Of a stretch of 63,759 nucleotides of DNA, positions 24,537-32,858 are shown in pieces. The translations under genes and the position numbers were made by a program. Positions within the stretch are counted from its first letter, which is position 1; every line of letters starts with the position of its first letter. Origin of the DNA: JAUSKF01 sp964355005. Its GTDB lineage: Bacteria; Patescibacteriota; Minisyncoccia; UBA6257; WO2-44-18. The stretch lies in NCBI GenBank assembly GCA_964355005.1, contig CAYHBX010000001.1, forward strand, positions 1 to 63,759. The letters are read 5' to 3'. The notes under the pieces were generated by a model, which made no database searches, was not told the origin of the DNA, and saw nothing but the letters and a program-made list of their open reading frames with translations.

Positions 24537-25247
24537 ATGGGTAATATATTTCACGTCATTCTATCTCAACCGCTTTTTAACGCGTTGGTGTTTTTATACA
24601 ATACCGTTGCTTTTGAAGACTTAGGTATCGCAATTATTCTTTTAACGGTGCTGATCCGGCTGATTTTATACCCCTTGTTCTATTACAGCTTCAAAAATCA
24701 GACCTTGATGCAGAAGATCCAGCCGGAGATCCAGAAGATCCAGCATGATCATAAAGACGACAAAGAAAAACAAGCTCAAGCGTTGCTGGCGCTCTATAAA
24801 CAACACAAAGTTAATCCGTTTTCCGGATTTTTCCTGATCCTAGTTCAATTGCCGGTCCTTATAGTCCTCTATCGGTTGTTTTTGAGCGGCTTATCGCCGG
24901 AGTCCTTCGTTGATTTGTATTCGTTCATATCTCAACCGGGCGAAGTGCACAATTTGTTTTTGGGCTTGATAGATTTGAAGGCACGCAGTATATTGATTGT
25001 AGTTTTGGCGGCGCTTTTACAGTATTTCCAGGGGAGATTGAGTCTGCCGAAAACCAACAAAAAAGACGATTCACCGATGAGTCGGATGGCGAAGAATATG
25101 GTTTTCATCGGTCCGGTCATCTCTGTATTAATCCTGTCCAGCTTACCGGCCGCCGTTGGCGTCTACTGGCTGACATCATCCGCCTTCTCTATTGCTCAAC
25201 AGCTGATAATCAACAAAAAATTAAGAACCAACCCGTCCCACACATAA
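24537..25247 (+). CDS. yidC: Membrane protein insertase YidC
   Basis: YidC/Oxa1 inserts proteins into the membrane. The 236 residues contain the core helices: DLGIAIILLTVLIRLILYPLF, the cytoplasmic coiled hairpin (MQKIQPEIQKIQHDHKDDKEK), PFSGFFLILVQLPVLIVLYRLF, and two final helices ending in AAVGVYWLTSSAFSIAQQ. The groove arginine is in TVLIRLILYP. The last codons (PSHT and the stop) lie inside the left arm of the palindrome-ended element that follows. Confidence 0.95.
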   Translation: MGNIFHVILSQPLFNALVFLYNTVAFEDLGIAIILLTVLIRLILYPLFYYSFKNQTLMQKIQPEIQKIQHDHKDDKEKQAQALLALYKQHKVNPFSGFFLILVQLPVLIVLYRLFLSGLSPESFVDLYSFISQPGEVHNLFLGLIDLKARSILIVVLAALLQYFQGRLSLPKTNKKDDSPMSRMAKNMVFIGPVISVLILSSLPAAVGVYWLTSSAFSIAQQLIINKKLRTNPSHT

Positions 25248-25366
25248 CAAGGATCATTATCTCGAAGCCATAGCCTATCTAAACAATTATGATTATTCAA
25301 CTAAAATCGTCGTCTAAATTAAACCAAGGATGTAAAAACGCTTCGCAATCCTTGTTATGTGTGGGA
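25236..25366. repeat. 131-bp palindrome-ended element between yidC and jag
   Basis: TCCCACACATAACAAGGAT (25236-25254) is a perfect 19-bp inverted repeat of 25348-25366. The interior is about 80% alike to the element at 60527-60658 over some 100 bp. The right arm can instead pair with an internal CAAGGAT just upstream, so two hairpins exclude each other. The yidC stop lies in the left arm and the jag start codon begins at the right end. Confidence 0.8.
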
Positions 25367-25800
25367 TGAACGAGGAATTCAAAACACAAATAAAGACAAT
25401 TCTTGAGATGGTCGGCTTGCATGAGCCGAGTATTGATTTTAACGCGGAGAATCACAAGATCATTATTTTTGTGAATGAAGGCGATTGGCTAAAAAAACAT
25501 CTGCCATACCTGGTGGCCGATTTTGAACGTCTGGCGAATTTATTGGGTAAGAAACATGGCATAGAAGAGAATTTGTTCGTGGATATGAATAATTACCGCA
25601 AAGAGCGGGAAAATATTATCGTTGAGTTGGCTAAGGCCGCCGCCCGCAAAGCAATGACCACCAAAGCGGAAGTTAAATTACCGGCGATGAACGCTTATGA
25701 ACGCCGTCTGATCCACGTGGAACTTTCTACTCGGCCGGACGTGAAAAGCGAAAGTAGCGGCGAAGGCAAGGAACGCTACGTGATCGTTAAGCCGATCTAA
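25366..25800 (+). CDS. jag: Jag-like KH/R3H RNA-binding protein
   Basis: The 144-residue protein has a short KH-like N-terminal part and an R3H domain (NNYRKERENIIVELAKAAARKA, then KLPAMNAYERRLIHVEL). The family (KhpB/Jag) binds RNA and affects cell division and envelope genes, and usually follows yidC. The start at the ATG directly after GTGTGGG is chosen; the in-frame ATG three codons earlier lies deeper in the element arm. A terminator follows. Confidence 0.9.
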   Translation: MNEEFKTQIKTILEMVGLHEPSIDFNAENHKIIIFVNEGDWLKKHLPYLVADFERLANLLGKKHGIEENLFVDMNNYRKERENIIVELAKAAARKAMTTKAEVKLPAMNAYERRLIHVELSTRPDVKSESSGEGKERYVIVKPI

Positions 25801-25803
25801 AAA

Positions 25804-25829
25804 TTCCCCCGCATCGAGGGGGAGTTTTT
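25804..25829 (+). terminator. Rho-independent terminator
   Basis: TCCCCC, loop GCATCGA, GGGGGA, then GTTTTTA. It also ends the convergent gene at 25832 poorly on the minus strand (AAAAATTCC upstream). Confidence 0.75.
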
Positions 25830-25831
25830 AG

Positions 25832-26935
25832 TTAGAAGGGCAAGGTGTAAAGTTTGTTATCGTCCTCATTTAAAATCAGAAGACGGTTATTCCGTTTTTC
25901 TATCTTTTTTGCCCTAAATCGGAATCCGATTTCGACGCTGTCGAATATTTTACTAGCGGAGAAGAGCGGTTTTTCTCCTAAATTGAAAGAGATGATCGCG
26001 TAGATAGTTTCGTCGTTCGCGCGAGGTTTCTTGAGCATGCGATCAGCTAAGCCGTTCGCGGGTGCGCCGCTTAGATCATTGGGGGCACTGCAATATATGA
26101 ATGGCTCATCAAAGAAACATTTGTAAGGAAGAGTTTTCAGGTCCGTTGAGGCGATTTGTTGGTTGGTTTTGGTGACTAGAGAAAGTTTTCCAGTAGACCA
26201 TTTTAAGCCTAAACTTTTTTCCGTCCACCATTTCACCATAAAATCTTTTTCCTCGGTCAGCTTTTTGATGGTTTTAGATTTGATGTCATACACCCAGACG
26301 GAACTCACGGCTTGGCTCGTCGGTTTCTCATATAGATATATGATTTCCGGGAAAGCCCAATCCAGAATCAAATCCTTTTGATTGATTTTTAATAGCTCTG
26401 TCGATTTTCCAGTGTTCAAATCCAAGGTGCTTAGTTTTCCGGAGGACCCGTTGTTTTGGAGATAAGCAATCGAGGTATTCGTTTGAGGATTCCAGTCGGC
26501 GGCAGTCGTTCCTTGCGGTAGTGGTTGGAAATTACGTTTTGCCATGTTGAAAATAGAGAAAGACGGAGTTGTTGGATAGCCAAAAGCGATTAAAACCGCC
26601 GAACCGTCAACGGTCGGATTGACGTAATCCAAATTTGGAATTGTCTGCGAACTTAATAATTGCGCCGAACCATCGGAGTTCATTTTTGAGATTTGCCCGT
26701 GAAGACCGATATAATAGACCTCTTCAGTTTTGGGATTGGTCCAAAAATCAAACAATCGTTCATCGGTCAAAGTTTTTATTGCTTCCGTCGCCGTAATGCC
26801 CGCTTGATTATCAGAGAGAGTTAGCCTGTTTTGTTGATTAGTTGGCGCAGTAAACCAACGGAATACGAAATAACCGCCGATTCCAATTATCGAAATGGCT
26901 ACCGCGAAGACAATTATTTTTCCTAGTCGATTCAT
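25832..26935 (-). CDS. Membrane-anchored beta-propeller-like protein
   Basis: An N-terminal anchor (GKIIVFAVAISIIGIGGYFVF, residues 5-25) precedes about 340 external residues with repeated strand motifs such as NSDGSAQLLSS, LDLNTGKSTELL and VYDIKSKTIKKLTEEK, which resemble TolB/WD-type blades. Function unknown. It is the last gene of the minus-strand secretion cluster and may be an accessory of it. Convergent with jag. Confidence 0.65.
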   Translation of the reverse strand: MNRLGKIIVFAVAISIIGIGGYFVFRWFTAPTNQQNRLTLSDNQAGITATEAIKTLTDERLFDFWTNPKTEEVYYIGLHGQISKMNSDGSAQLLSSQTIPNLDYVNPTVDGSAVLIAFGYPTTPSFSIFNMAKRNFQPLPQGTTAADWNPQTNTSIAYLQNNGSSGKLSTLDLNTGKSTELLKINQKDLILDWAFPEIIYLYEKPTSQAVSSVWVYDIKSKTIKKLTEEKDFMVKWWTEKSLGLKWSTGKLSLVTKTNQQIASTDLKTLPYKCFFDEPFIYCSAPNDLSGAPANGLADRMLKKPRANDETIYAIISFNLGEKPLFSASKIFDSVEIGFRFRAKKIEKRNNRLLILNEDDNKLYTLPF

Positions 26936-26966
26936 ATATTTGGAGCAGTTCTTGGGTTGGCTATTA

Positions 26967-28118
26967 TTATTTCGATTGTTCGGCTTCTAATTTTTTCAAC
27001 GCAGCGTCTTGCGCGGCGTAGTTGTCATAGGCATTTTTCGCTTTTGTCTCTGCTTCTTGATATTGTTTGTAGTTGTCTGTCACGGCGGCGCGTAATCGAT
27101 AAGCCTCATCAGAATAAGGGTCATATTTGCATTTCCAACTTGCTTCGCAGCGCGCCACAGCTCCCTCATATGCCAGCTTCAATATTTCAAGATCGGCCAA
27201 TGCCCGATTGTATTGCGAAAGAGCGTAGGCAACAGTTTTTCTTTGGGCGTCGATTTTTTCTTCAAGGGAGACTTTTTCTCCCTTGGCATTTTTAGCCTCA
27301 ATTGCCTTATTGGCCGCCTCAGCCTCATCTCGAGTCTTGGTATGTTCTTGGTTGGCCGCCCGCCAATTTTCATTGGCTTTTGCCCATGCTTCAGCGGTTT
27401 CTGCAAAATCAAATTCCGTCGGCGTTACATTGGTGAGCGTTGGTAGTGTCAGTTTGGTGAAGCTTTCCCCGCCAATCGTGTAGAGGATCAGCGTTGCCCC
27501 CATCAGCATTACTAGTCCGTAAATCGCGTGCAACAGCAGATCCCGCGCCTCGGAGATAGCGGATTGATTGCCGGCAGAGGTGGCCCATTTCAAACCGGCG
27601 AAGACAATAATTCCCATAGCGATCAATCCGCCGGCGGCGATCGCGACATTATAAATAGCAACAATGTAAGCCAGTGGATTGGCTTCGTTTCCCGGCGCGA
27701 ATCCCGGGATTGGGACGATTAGTTTGTATTGTGGAAGAATTTGGGGCTTGGTCTCTCCGGCGGCGGTTTTAGTGGTAGCCGTCCTTAGATCTCGGGCTTG
27801 TTGCATCAACGTATCCGATTGCCTTCTTAATTCGGCAGCTTGAGCTAAAAGTGTTTGTGTTCCGGTTGGATTGACGGCTTGAATTGACGCCGCCTGTGCT
27901 TCGAGGACGGTAGCATCTTGTCTGAGGGTGGCCGCCTGCTCTTCTAGCGCCGCCGCCTGACTATCGGTTGCATCTTTGTTTTCTTGTTGCCTTCCCGAAA
28001 GAGCCTGATCCTCTTCCTCTTCTGGGGGCGGAGAAAGCGCAAGTGTATTGTTCGGCAAAACAGCCAAAAAAGTTATAGCCGTTAGCGTTATGAATATTAA
28101 TGAGAGGATCCCTTTCAT
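26967..28118 (-). CDS. Secretion-cluster protein with VirB2/TrbC-like membrane pair
   Basis: A signal peptide (residues 1-28) is followed by a Gln/Ala-rich coiled coil, then two membrane helices (PLAYIVAIYNVAIAAGGLIAMGI and LLLHAIYGLVMLMGATLILYTIGG) separated by a short loop with SAGNQSAISEARD, the pattern of pilin-like VirB2/TrbC subunits in Patescibacteria. A long second coiled coil fills residues ~235-383. At 383 residues it is far larger than VirB2, so it may be a structural rather than pilin subunit. The ATG overlaps the stop of the upstream gene. Confidence 0.65.
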   Translation of the reverse strand: MKGILSLIFITLTAITFLAVLPNNTLALSPPPEEEEDQALSGRQQENKDATDSQAAALEEQAATLRQDATVLEAQAASIQAVNPTGTQTLLAQAAELRRQSDTLMQQARDLRTATTKTAAGETKPQILPQYKLIVPIPGFAPGNEANPLAYIVAIYNVAIAAGGLIAMGIIVFAGLKWATSAGNQSAISEARDLLLHAIYGLVMLMGATLILYTIGGESFTKLTLPTLTNVTPTEFDFAETAEAWAKANENWRAANQEHTKTRDEAEAANKAIEAKNAKGEKVSLEEKIDAQRKTVAYALSQYNRALADLEILKLAYEGAVARCEASWKCKYDPYSDEAYRLRAAVTDNYKQYQEAETKAKNAYDNYAAQDAALKKLEAEQSK

Positions 28119-28810
28119 TATTTTTTGAAAATCATGGTTTTACCCGCCGTTTCGATCCTCTTATTAATGTTGGTCACAGAAGCGTTGATTGAAATATCCT
28201 GCCCGGCGGAGATGCCGGCGGTGTCCAATTCCAAAGAATCCGGGTTTTCTACCAATCCCGTTGCCGGGCGGCCGTTAGCGCTCCAGATAAATTGTAGCTG
28301 GGAAAGATTTCGGACATTAAAAAAATACGGAAGCGCTCTGAAAATATCCGGTCCGCCCGTAATTACTACTTCCGGCCGGACTACTGGAATAGTTATCAGT
28401 TTTTCCAGATTCACACCGTTATAATCCACGATCGTTATTTCTACTTCCTGGTCGCCCTGGAAGCCATCGGCTACGAAGGAGATATTTTTTAAGCCGAAGC
28501 CGGATTTTAATTCGTCGCCATTGATCAGCCAGCGGATTTCTTTAGCGGCTAAATTGGCGATTTTTCCGTTATCAATTAATTCCAACGCCATATCAATACG
28601 AGAGCCGTCGATCGGCAGAATTTTTCCTTGATATGCCGGTGGGGCGTAATTATTGGATTGCCAAGTTACCATCAGTTCGGGCGCTTGTTGCGCGGAGCTT
28701 GAGGCGGGGTTTAGGGTATAGCCAATAGCCAATAGGGAAAAAACAAAAACTACAACTAAAATTTGAAAAGCCTTTTTGGCATAATTCGTCATTCTTAATT
28801 CGTTATTCAT
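28118..28810 (-). CDS. Secreted Ig-like protein of the secretion cluster
   Basis: The first codons (MNNELRMTNY) come from an intergenic AT-rich repeat, so the real start may be the internal Met8 at 28789. A hydrophobic signal (ILVVVFVFSLLAIGYTL) follows. The rest is beta-rich with Ig-like strands (EVEITIVDYNGVNLEKLITI, ISINASVTNI). It overlaps its neighbours on both sides by a few bases, showing an operon. Function unknown. Confidence 0.6.
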   Translation of the reverse strand: MNNELRMTNYAKKAFQILVVVFVFSLLAIGYTLNPASSSAQQAPELMVTWQSNNYAPPAYQGKILPIDGSRIDMALELIDNGKIANLAAKEIRWLINGDELKSGFGLKNISFVADGFQGDQEVEITIVDYNGVNLEKLITIPVVRPEVVITGGPDIFRALPYFFNVRNLSQLQFIWSANGRPATGLVENPDSLELDTAGISAGQDISINASVTNINKRIETAGKTMIFKK

Positions 28811-29154
28811 TGTTTTGGCGCGGGTGCCGGAATTGATCCTTTAGGTTTCTTGATTTTCTGGACTACTTGCAGCTTTTCCGCCTGTTCCGGGTGTCTGTCC
28901 AGATAGATCGTGATTATTGCTCCGAAAGTATAGGCGGGTAAAACGCTCAATCCCGGTATTATCTCTATTATACTACTTATCAACGCGCGCTGACTCTGTA
29001 CCCCTTTTGTTTTCAAATATAACCATTGGGATGGCGCCATAATAACCCAAACAATCAAATTGACTGCCGGGAAGATGCTTAAAACATCAGCGATAATACA
29101 TACGGTAACCCAAATGAAAGCTTCCGGCGTTGATATTTTCGGCTCATTTTGCAT
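28807..29154 (-). CDS. Small two-helix membrane protein
   Basis: Hydrophobic segments at residues ~13-43 (FIWVTVCIIADVLSIFPAVN and following) and ~63-85 (IIEIIPGLSVLPAYTFGAII) flank a short loop; the tail is basic and proline-rich. It lies between the VirB4-like ATPase and the Ig-like protein and overlaps the latter by 4 bp. No family recognised. Confidence 0.6.
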   Translation of the reverse strand: MQNEPKISTPEAFIWVTVCIIADVLSIFPAVNLIVWVIMAPSQWLYLKTKGVQSQRALISSIIEIIPGLSVLPAYTFGAIITIYLDRHPEQAEKLQVVQKIKKPKGSIPAPAPKQ

Positions 29155-29223
29155 TTTAGTTTTTGTTCCCCCCGTCCTTTTAGCAGCACCCTAAACCCTG
29201 CACCCTATACCCTAATGGCTATC

Positions 29224-31596
29224 TTACTGTTCCAAAATCTGCTCCGGTTTAGTCGTAATAACCTGGTCTTCCGTATAGGAGGCAACCGTTTGAATCGCCA
29301 CGTGATTAGGTCCGGCAAAGAATAATCCCTGGCCGACACTGGCTTCCAGCAGCAAAGTTTTTTCCGTGTCCGTTAGGTTGAAAGTTTTGGAAACCAAGTC
29401 GATCATCGCCGGGGATTGTTTCAAAAGTAATTGTAGCGAGGAATTAGTAACGATCGGGCGGCCGTAAGGAGAGTTTACGAAGTCTTCTACATCTTGGGTG
29501 ATGGTGGTGATGCCAAGGAAATATTTGCGGGCGCGCTTGACCAAGCCGAACAAGAAAGAAGCGCCATCTTTGTATTTCATCATCCACCACGCCTCATCAA
29601 TGATCATTACGCGGCGCTTCAGTTCAGAGCGGATAAGATTCCAGATGAAATTCAAAATAATATAAATAGCGATCGGGCGCAGTTCGTCTTCTAGGTCGCG
29701 GATGGAAAAAACGATCATCCGGTTGCGGATATCAATATTGGTCGGATTGTTGGTAAAGCCGGCGTAACTTCCCTTGGTGAAGCGGTATAATCGTTCGGCA
29801 AGTTTCCGGCCGCCGGCCATATTTTCCAGAACAGTCTGCAGATTTTCCAGCATTGGCGGCGTAGCTTTGGAAAAATCTTTTCCGGCGACAATATCAAAAG
29901 CGGCATAAGTTTCGGAGATTGCCTGGTCAAGCAAAGATTCTTCTTCGGTGTTCATCTCCCCGAGCATTAACTTCAATAATCCCGCCAAGTTCACTATGTG
30001 AGATTTCAAAACATCAGCCGGATTCTCCCCCTGCGGGATGATCGGCACGTCAAACGGGTTGATGTGGTTGTCGGAAGCAAGCGAAATTTTAAAGAAACTG
30101 CCGCCGACAGTTTTTGCCAGCTGTTCGTATTCATTTTCCGGATCAATGATCAAAACGTCGGTTCCGGTCATCAATAAACGGAGGGCTTCCAATTTAGTGG
30201 CGTAGGATTTACCGGCGCCGGACTTGGCGAAAACCACCATATTGGCGTTTTCAAGGGAAAAGCGATCAAAAATTATCAGAGTATTATTACCGCGATTAAC
30301 TCCGTAGAGGATTCCTTCGTCGGAAGTGAGGGTCGCTGAAACGAACGGGAAAAAGGACGATATCGGGCCTGAATTTAAAGGAGAGTGAATAAGAAGCTTG
30401 TCGGTTCCCAGCGGGAAAGTAGAGGTAAGTCCGTCAACTTGCTGGAAGATGGTCGGTTTGGCGTAGATCAGCTTACTTTCCAGTTGATAATTAATGGACG
30501 ACTCCAGTTTGTTTAGGTTTTCCAGCGAATCGGCGTACAAAGTCATATACACGCCTACATTAAATAGATGCTCCTGTCCTTGTTGGAGCGAGTCCCGGAG
30601 GGCCTCTATGTCCTGGAATGCGGTTTCCAGCATTGGATTACGCACCATTCCCTTTTCCTCCTGCTCTTGCAGTTCGGCTTGGATCTGGGCAGTTTTTTTA
30701 CGGAGATTTTTTAGCGCCAGCGCTGTGTCCACCGGATGGATAAAAATGGAAATATCCAGAAGGTCGGGGAGATTAATGATCGGCGCGAACCAGCCCGTGG
30801 CCAAAAATCTGGGATAAGTGAAGATAAAAACGCTTTTGACGAATTTCTCCCCCAGCTTGATGTAGGAAGTGTTCACCTCCATAGCGGCAGGAGCGATTAC
30901 ATCGGCGATCGTTTTTCCTTCTGCCGCGGTCTTGGCGATCTCCAGTGTTTTTTTCTCAAAAGCGGAAGGATTATAAAGATTATAAAAAAGTTCTATCAAG
31001 ACTTCATGGTCTAGCATCGCCGCTTGCAATCCGATGGAAGTAAGGCCCCGGACCACCCGGTCGGTACGTTGATTTAGTTGCTGGAGATTGTGCTGGAATG
31101 ATTTTTCTTTTTCTTCGGCAAACTCCGGAGAGACTTTCGCGCCGGACTTTCTGAACGGACTCATTATTTTTTCCATGATTCCCCCACCTCCGGAGAAAGA
31201 GATCGGAGCCGGATCGTAGGAAATAATAACAAAGAAGGATTTGTTCATTATCGGGTTCTGGGAGACGAAAGTTTGGATGAATTCCCGATAACCCGCCAGC
31301 TGAACCTTCAATAATTCATTAGTTTCCGCTTTTTCTCTTTCGGCGACCTGCTCAAGATAGCTTTCAATATTTAAACGGCGGGAGTGGACGAATAACTGGA
31401 CTGAAAAATCCAAACTGTTCAGAAAATTTTGGTAAGCATAGGTGATAAGGCCCTGCTCCTCTTCGGATTTCAGGTCAAAATTGACGCCCGAAACCATTAG
31501 GATCTTGCGCAGTCCGCCGTTCTTCAAAATAAGCGTATTTTCCCGTACGCCTTCTATTTCTATGAATTGTTGAGTCGGTTGAGATTCCCTTGCCAT
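29224..31596 (-). CDS. VirB4/TraC-type secretion ATPase
   Basis: This 790-residue ATPase energises type IV secretion systems. The Walker A FAKSGAGKSYATKLEA is at about 453, followed by DVLIIDPENEYEQL; Walker B RRVMIIDEAWWMMK is near 662 and the motif ITTITQDVEDF follows. The N-terminal half resembles the CagE/TrbE-VirB domain. It is preceded by the PrgI-like gene, the pairing seen in Gram-positive and Patescibacteria systems. It probably works at the cytoplasmic face with the VirB6-like channel protein encoded upstream. Confidence 0.92.
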   Translation of the reverse strand: MARESQPTQQFIEIEGVRENTLILKNGGLRKILMVSGVNFDLKSEEEQGLITYAYQNFLNSLDFSVQLFVHSRRLNIESYLEQVAEREKAETNELLKVQLAGYREFIQTFVSQNPIMNKSFFVIISYDPAPISFSGGGGIMEKIMSPFRKSGAKVSPEFAEEKEKSFQHNLQQLNQRTDRVVRGLTSIGLQAAMLDHEVLIELFYNLYNPSAFEKKTLEIAKTAAEGKTIADVIAPAAMEVNTSYIKLGEKFVKSVFIFTYPRFLATGWFAPIINLPDLLDISIFIHPVDTALALKNLRKKTAQIQAELQEQEEKGMVRNPMLETAFQDIEALRDSLQQGQEHLFNVGVYMTLYADSLENLNKLESSINYQLESKLIYAKPTIFQQVDGLTSTFPLGTDKLLIHSPLNSGPISSFFPFVSATLTSDEGILYGVNRGNNTLIIFDRFSLENANMVVFAKSGAGKSYATKLEALRLLMTGTDVLIIDPENEYEQLAKTVGGSFFKISLASDNHINPFDVPIIPQGENPADVLKSHIVNLAGLLKLMLGEMNTEEESLLDQAISETYAAFDIVAGKDFSKATPPMLENLQTVLENMAGGRKLAERLYRFTKGSYAGFTNNPTNIDIRNRMIVFSIRDLEDELRPIAIYIILNFIWNLIRSELKRRVMIIDEAWWMMKYKDGASFLFGLVKRARKYFLGITTITQDVEDFVNSPYGRPIVTNSSLQLLLKQSPAMIDLVSKTFNLTDTEKTLLLEASVGQGLFFAGPNHVAIQTVASYTEDQVITTKPEQILEQ

Positions 31597-31627
31597 TGGT
31601 GTTTAGACGTCACTACATGATTATACC

Positions 31628-32182
31628 CTATTTATTATTGTCCCTTTTTTTCCCGAGAATACTGCGCAAGATCTGGACCCCACTTTTTGACTCCTGTCCT
31701 TCCCTTACCGGGTGTACGATCGGGGCTTGGGCTTGAGGCGCTCCTCCGGTCATTATCGGAGTTTGGGTTTTGGCGGGCGATTGCGGCGCGACTCCGGTCG
31801 GTCTTTGTGTAACTAGGTTCAGCCACAAGTTTTTCATTTTGGAGCCCGTCGCGGCCGGCATTTGGGGGATTTTTGGCATAACCGGCATCTGCGCCTTAGC
31901 GTCGGGTCTTTGCCACAAGTACAACTTCGGCTTCCATATATATAGAGCGGCGTTGATGACGAAGACTTCAAACGGCCGTCCGTTGTATTTCAAGAATGCT
32001 AACGCGGCGGCGAAGACTCCCAAAAAAACCGTTATCACCAGCCAAATCTCAATACGCAAAGTGAAAAACAGGAAGAAACTTAACAGTCCCGCGATCCCGA
32101 GATACATAAATTGTTTAAGCGTCAGTGGGCCGACGATCTTTGACTCCGTCTCAATAAATTGTGGGACTTGAAATTGTGCCAT
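31628..32182 (-). CDS. PrgI-like inner membrane protein
   Basis: MAQFQVPQFIETESKIVGPLTLKQFMYLG is a PrgI-family start; two membrane helices follow (AGLLSFFLFFTLRIEIWLVI, TVFLGVFAAALAFLKY), corresponding to VirB3-like function. The C-terminal ~100 residues are Pro/Gln-rich and probably disordered. The start codon lies in the 3' arm of a hairpin (32180-32229). It precedes the VirB4 gene, as in other type IV secretion clusters. Confidence 0.8.
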   Translation of the reverse strand: MAQFQVPQFIETESKIVGPLTLKQFMYLGIAGLLSFFLFFTLRIEIWLVITVFLGVFAAALAFLKYNGRPFEVFVINAALYIWKPKLYLWQRPDAKAQMPVMPKIPQMPAATGSKMKNLWLNLVTQRPTGVAPQSPAKTQTPIMTGGAPQAQAPIVHPVREGQESKSGVQILRSILGKKRDNNK

Positions 32183-32229
32183 GTTTGTCTAAAACCGCTC
32201 ATGAATGGGCGGGTTTAGCCACAAACATG
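32180..32229. repeat. Hairpin ending on the PrgI-like start codon
   Basis: CATGTTTGT...TAAAACCGC pairs with GGCGGGTTTAGCCACAAACATG. On the coding strand the last three bases of the 3' arm are the ATG. A second small hairpin CCCGCC...GGCGGGG lies just upstream. Confidence 0.65.
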
Positions 32230-32270
32230 AGCATCCCGCCAAAGCTTAGTGACGGCGGGGCGCCATACAT

Positions 32271-32858
32271 TTATTTTAACCTATTCAGCCAGGAATCGCT
32301 TTTATTCTCATCCTTTATCACATTTATAGGAATTTTGGTTTCTAGGGGTTGGGGATTTGGCGTTGGAGTTGTTGAGGGCGAGGCCGTCGGGGAGGTCGGC
32401 GGCGTTGGCTTGGATGGGCTTTGGAATACCTGAGTCGGTGGCGCTATCGGACGGGGCGGGACTTGGAATGCAGGGGTAGTGGGCGGAGGAGTCGCGGGCA
32501 TAGTTTGACCGGGTTGAATAAAGTCTATTGCGTTGATATCCACCCCGAGCTCTTTGCGTAGCGCTACCTCAATAGGTCGGAGTATTTTTTCTTTAATTTC
32601 CCTCGCGACAGAAAGAGCTTGATTGGACGGTACCTGCAGTCTCTCCTCTAATTTTTTAGCTAATTCTTGGGGCGGCATTCGCTTTGTTACTATGTCAACT
32701 ACAAAATCCGGTATTGCCCCCATTTTAAAGGCATTATTGTAAACGCCAAGGCGTTTATTAAGATCTATTATCAAGTAGGTTAACGGAACGGAGACCAGCC
32801 AGTCGTTTATCGATTGAGGGAGAGAATCAATATCAATATTTTGTGATTTATCTATCAT
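32271..32858 (-). CDS. Cytoplasmic protein with proline-rich tail
   Basis: Residues 1-125 are helical with no membrane segment (NKRLGVYNNAFKMGAIPDFV, KKLEERLQVPSNQALSVARE); residues ~130-185 are almost only P, T, S and Q. I do not recognise a family. The gene starts at the stop of the large membrane protein gene upstream and lies in the secretion operon, so it may be an adaptor of that system. Confidence 0.6.
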   Translation of the reverse strand: MIDKSQNIDIDSLPQSINDWLVSVPLTYLIIDLNKRLGVYNNAFKMGAIPDFVVDIVTKRMPPQELAKKLEERLQVPSNQALSVAREIKEKILRPIEVALRKELGVDINAIDFIQPGQTMPATPPPTTPAFQVPPRPIAPPTQVFQSPSKPTPPTSPTASPSTTPTPNPQPLETKIPINVIKDENKSDSWLNRLK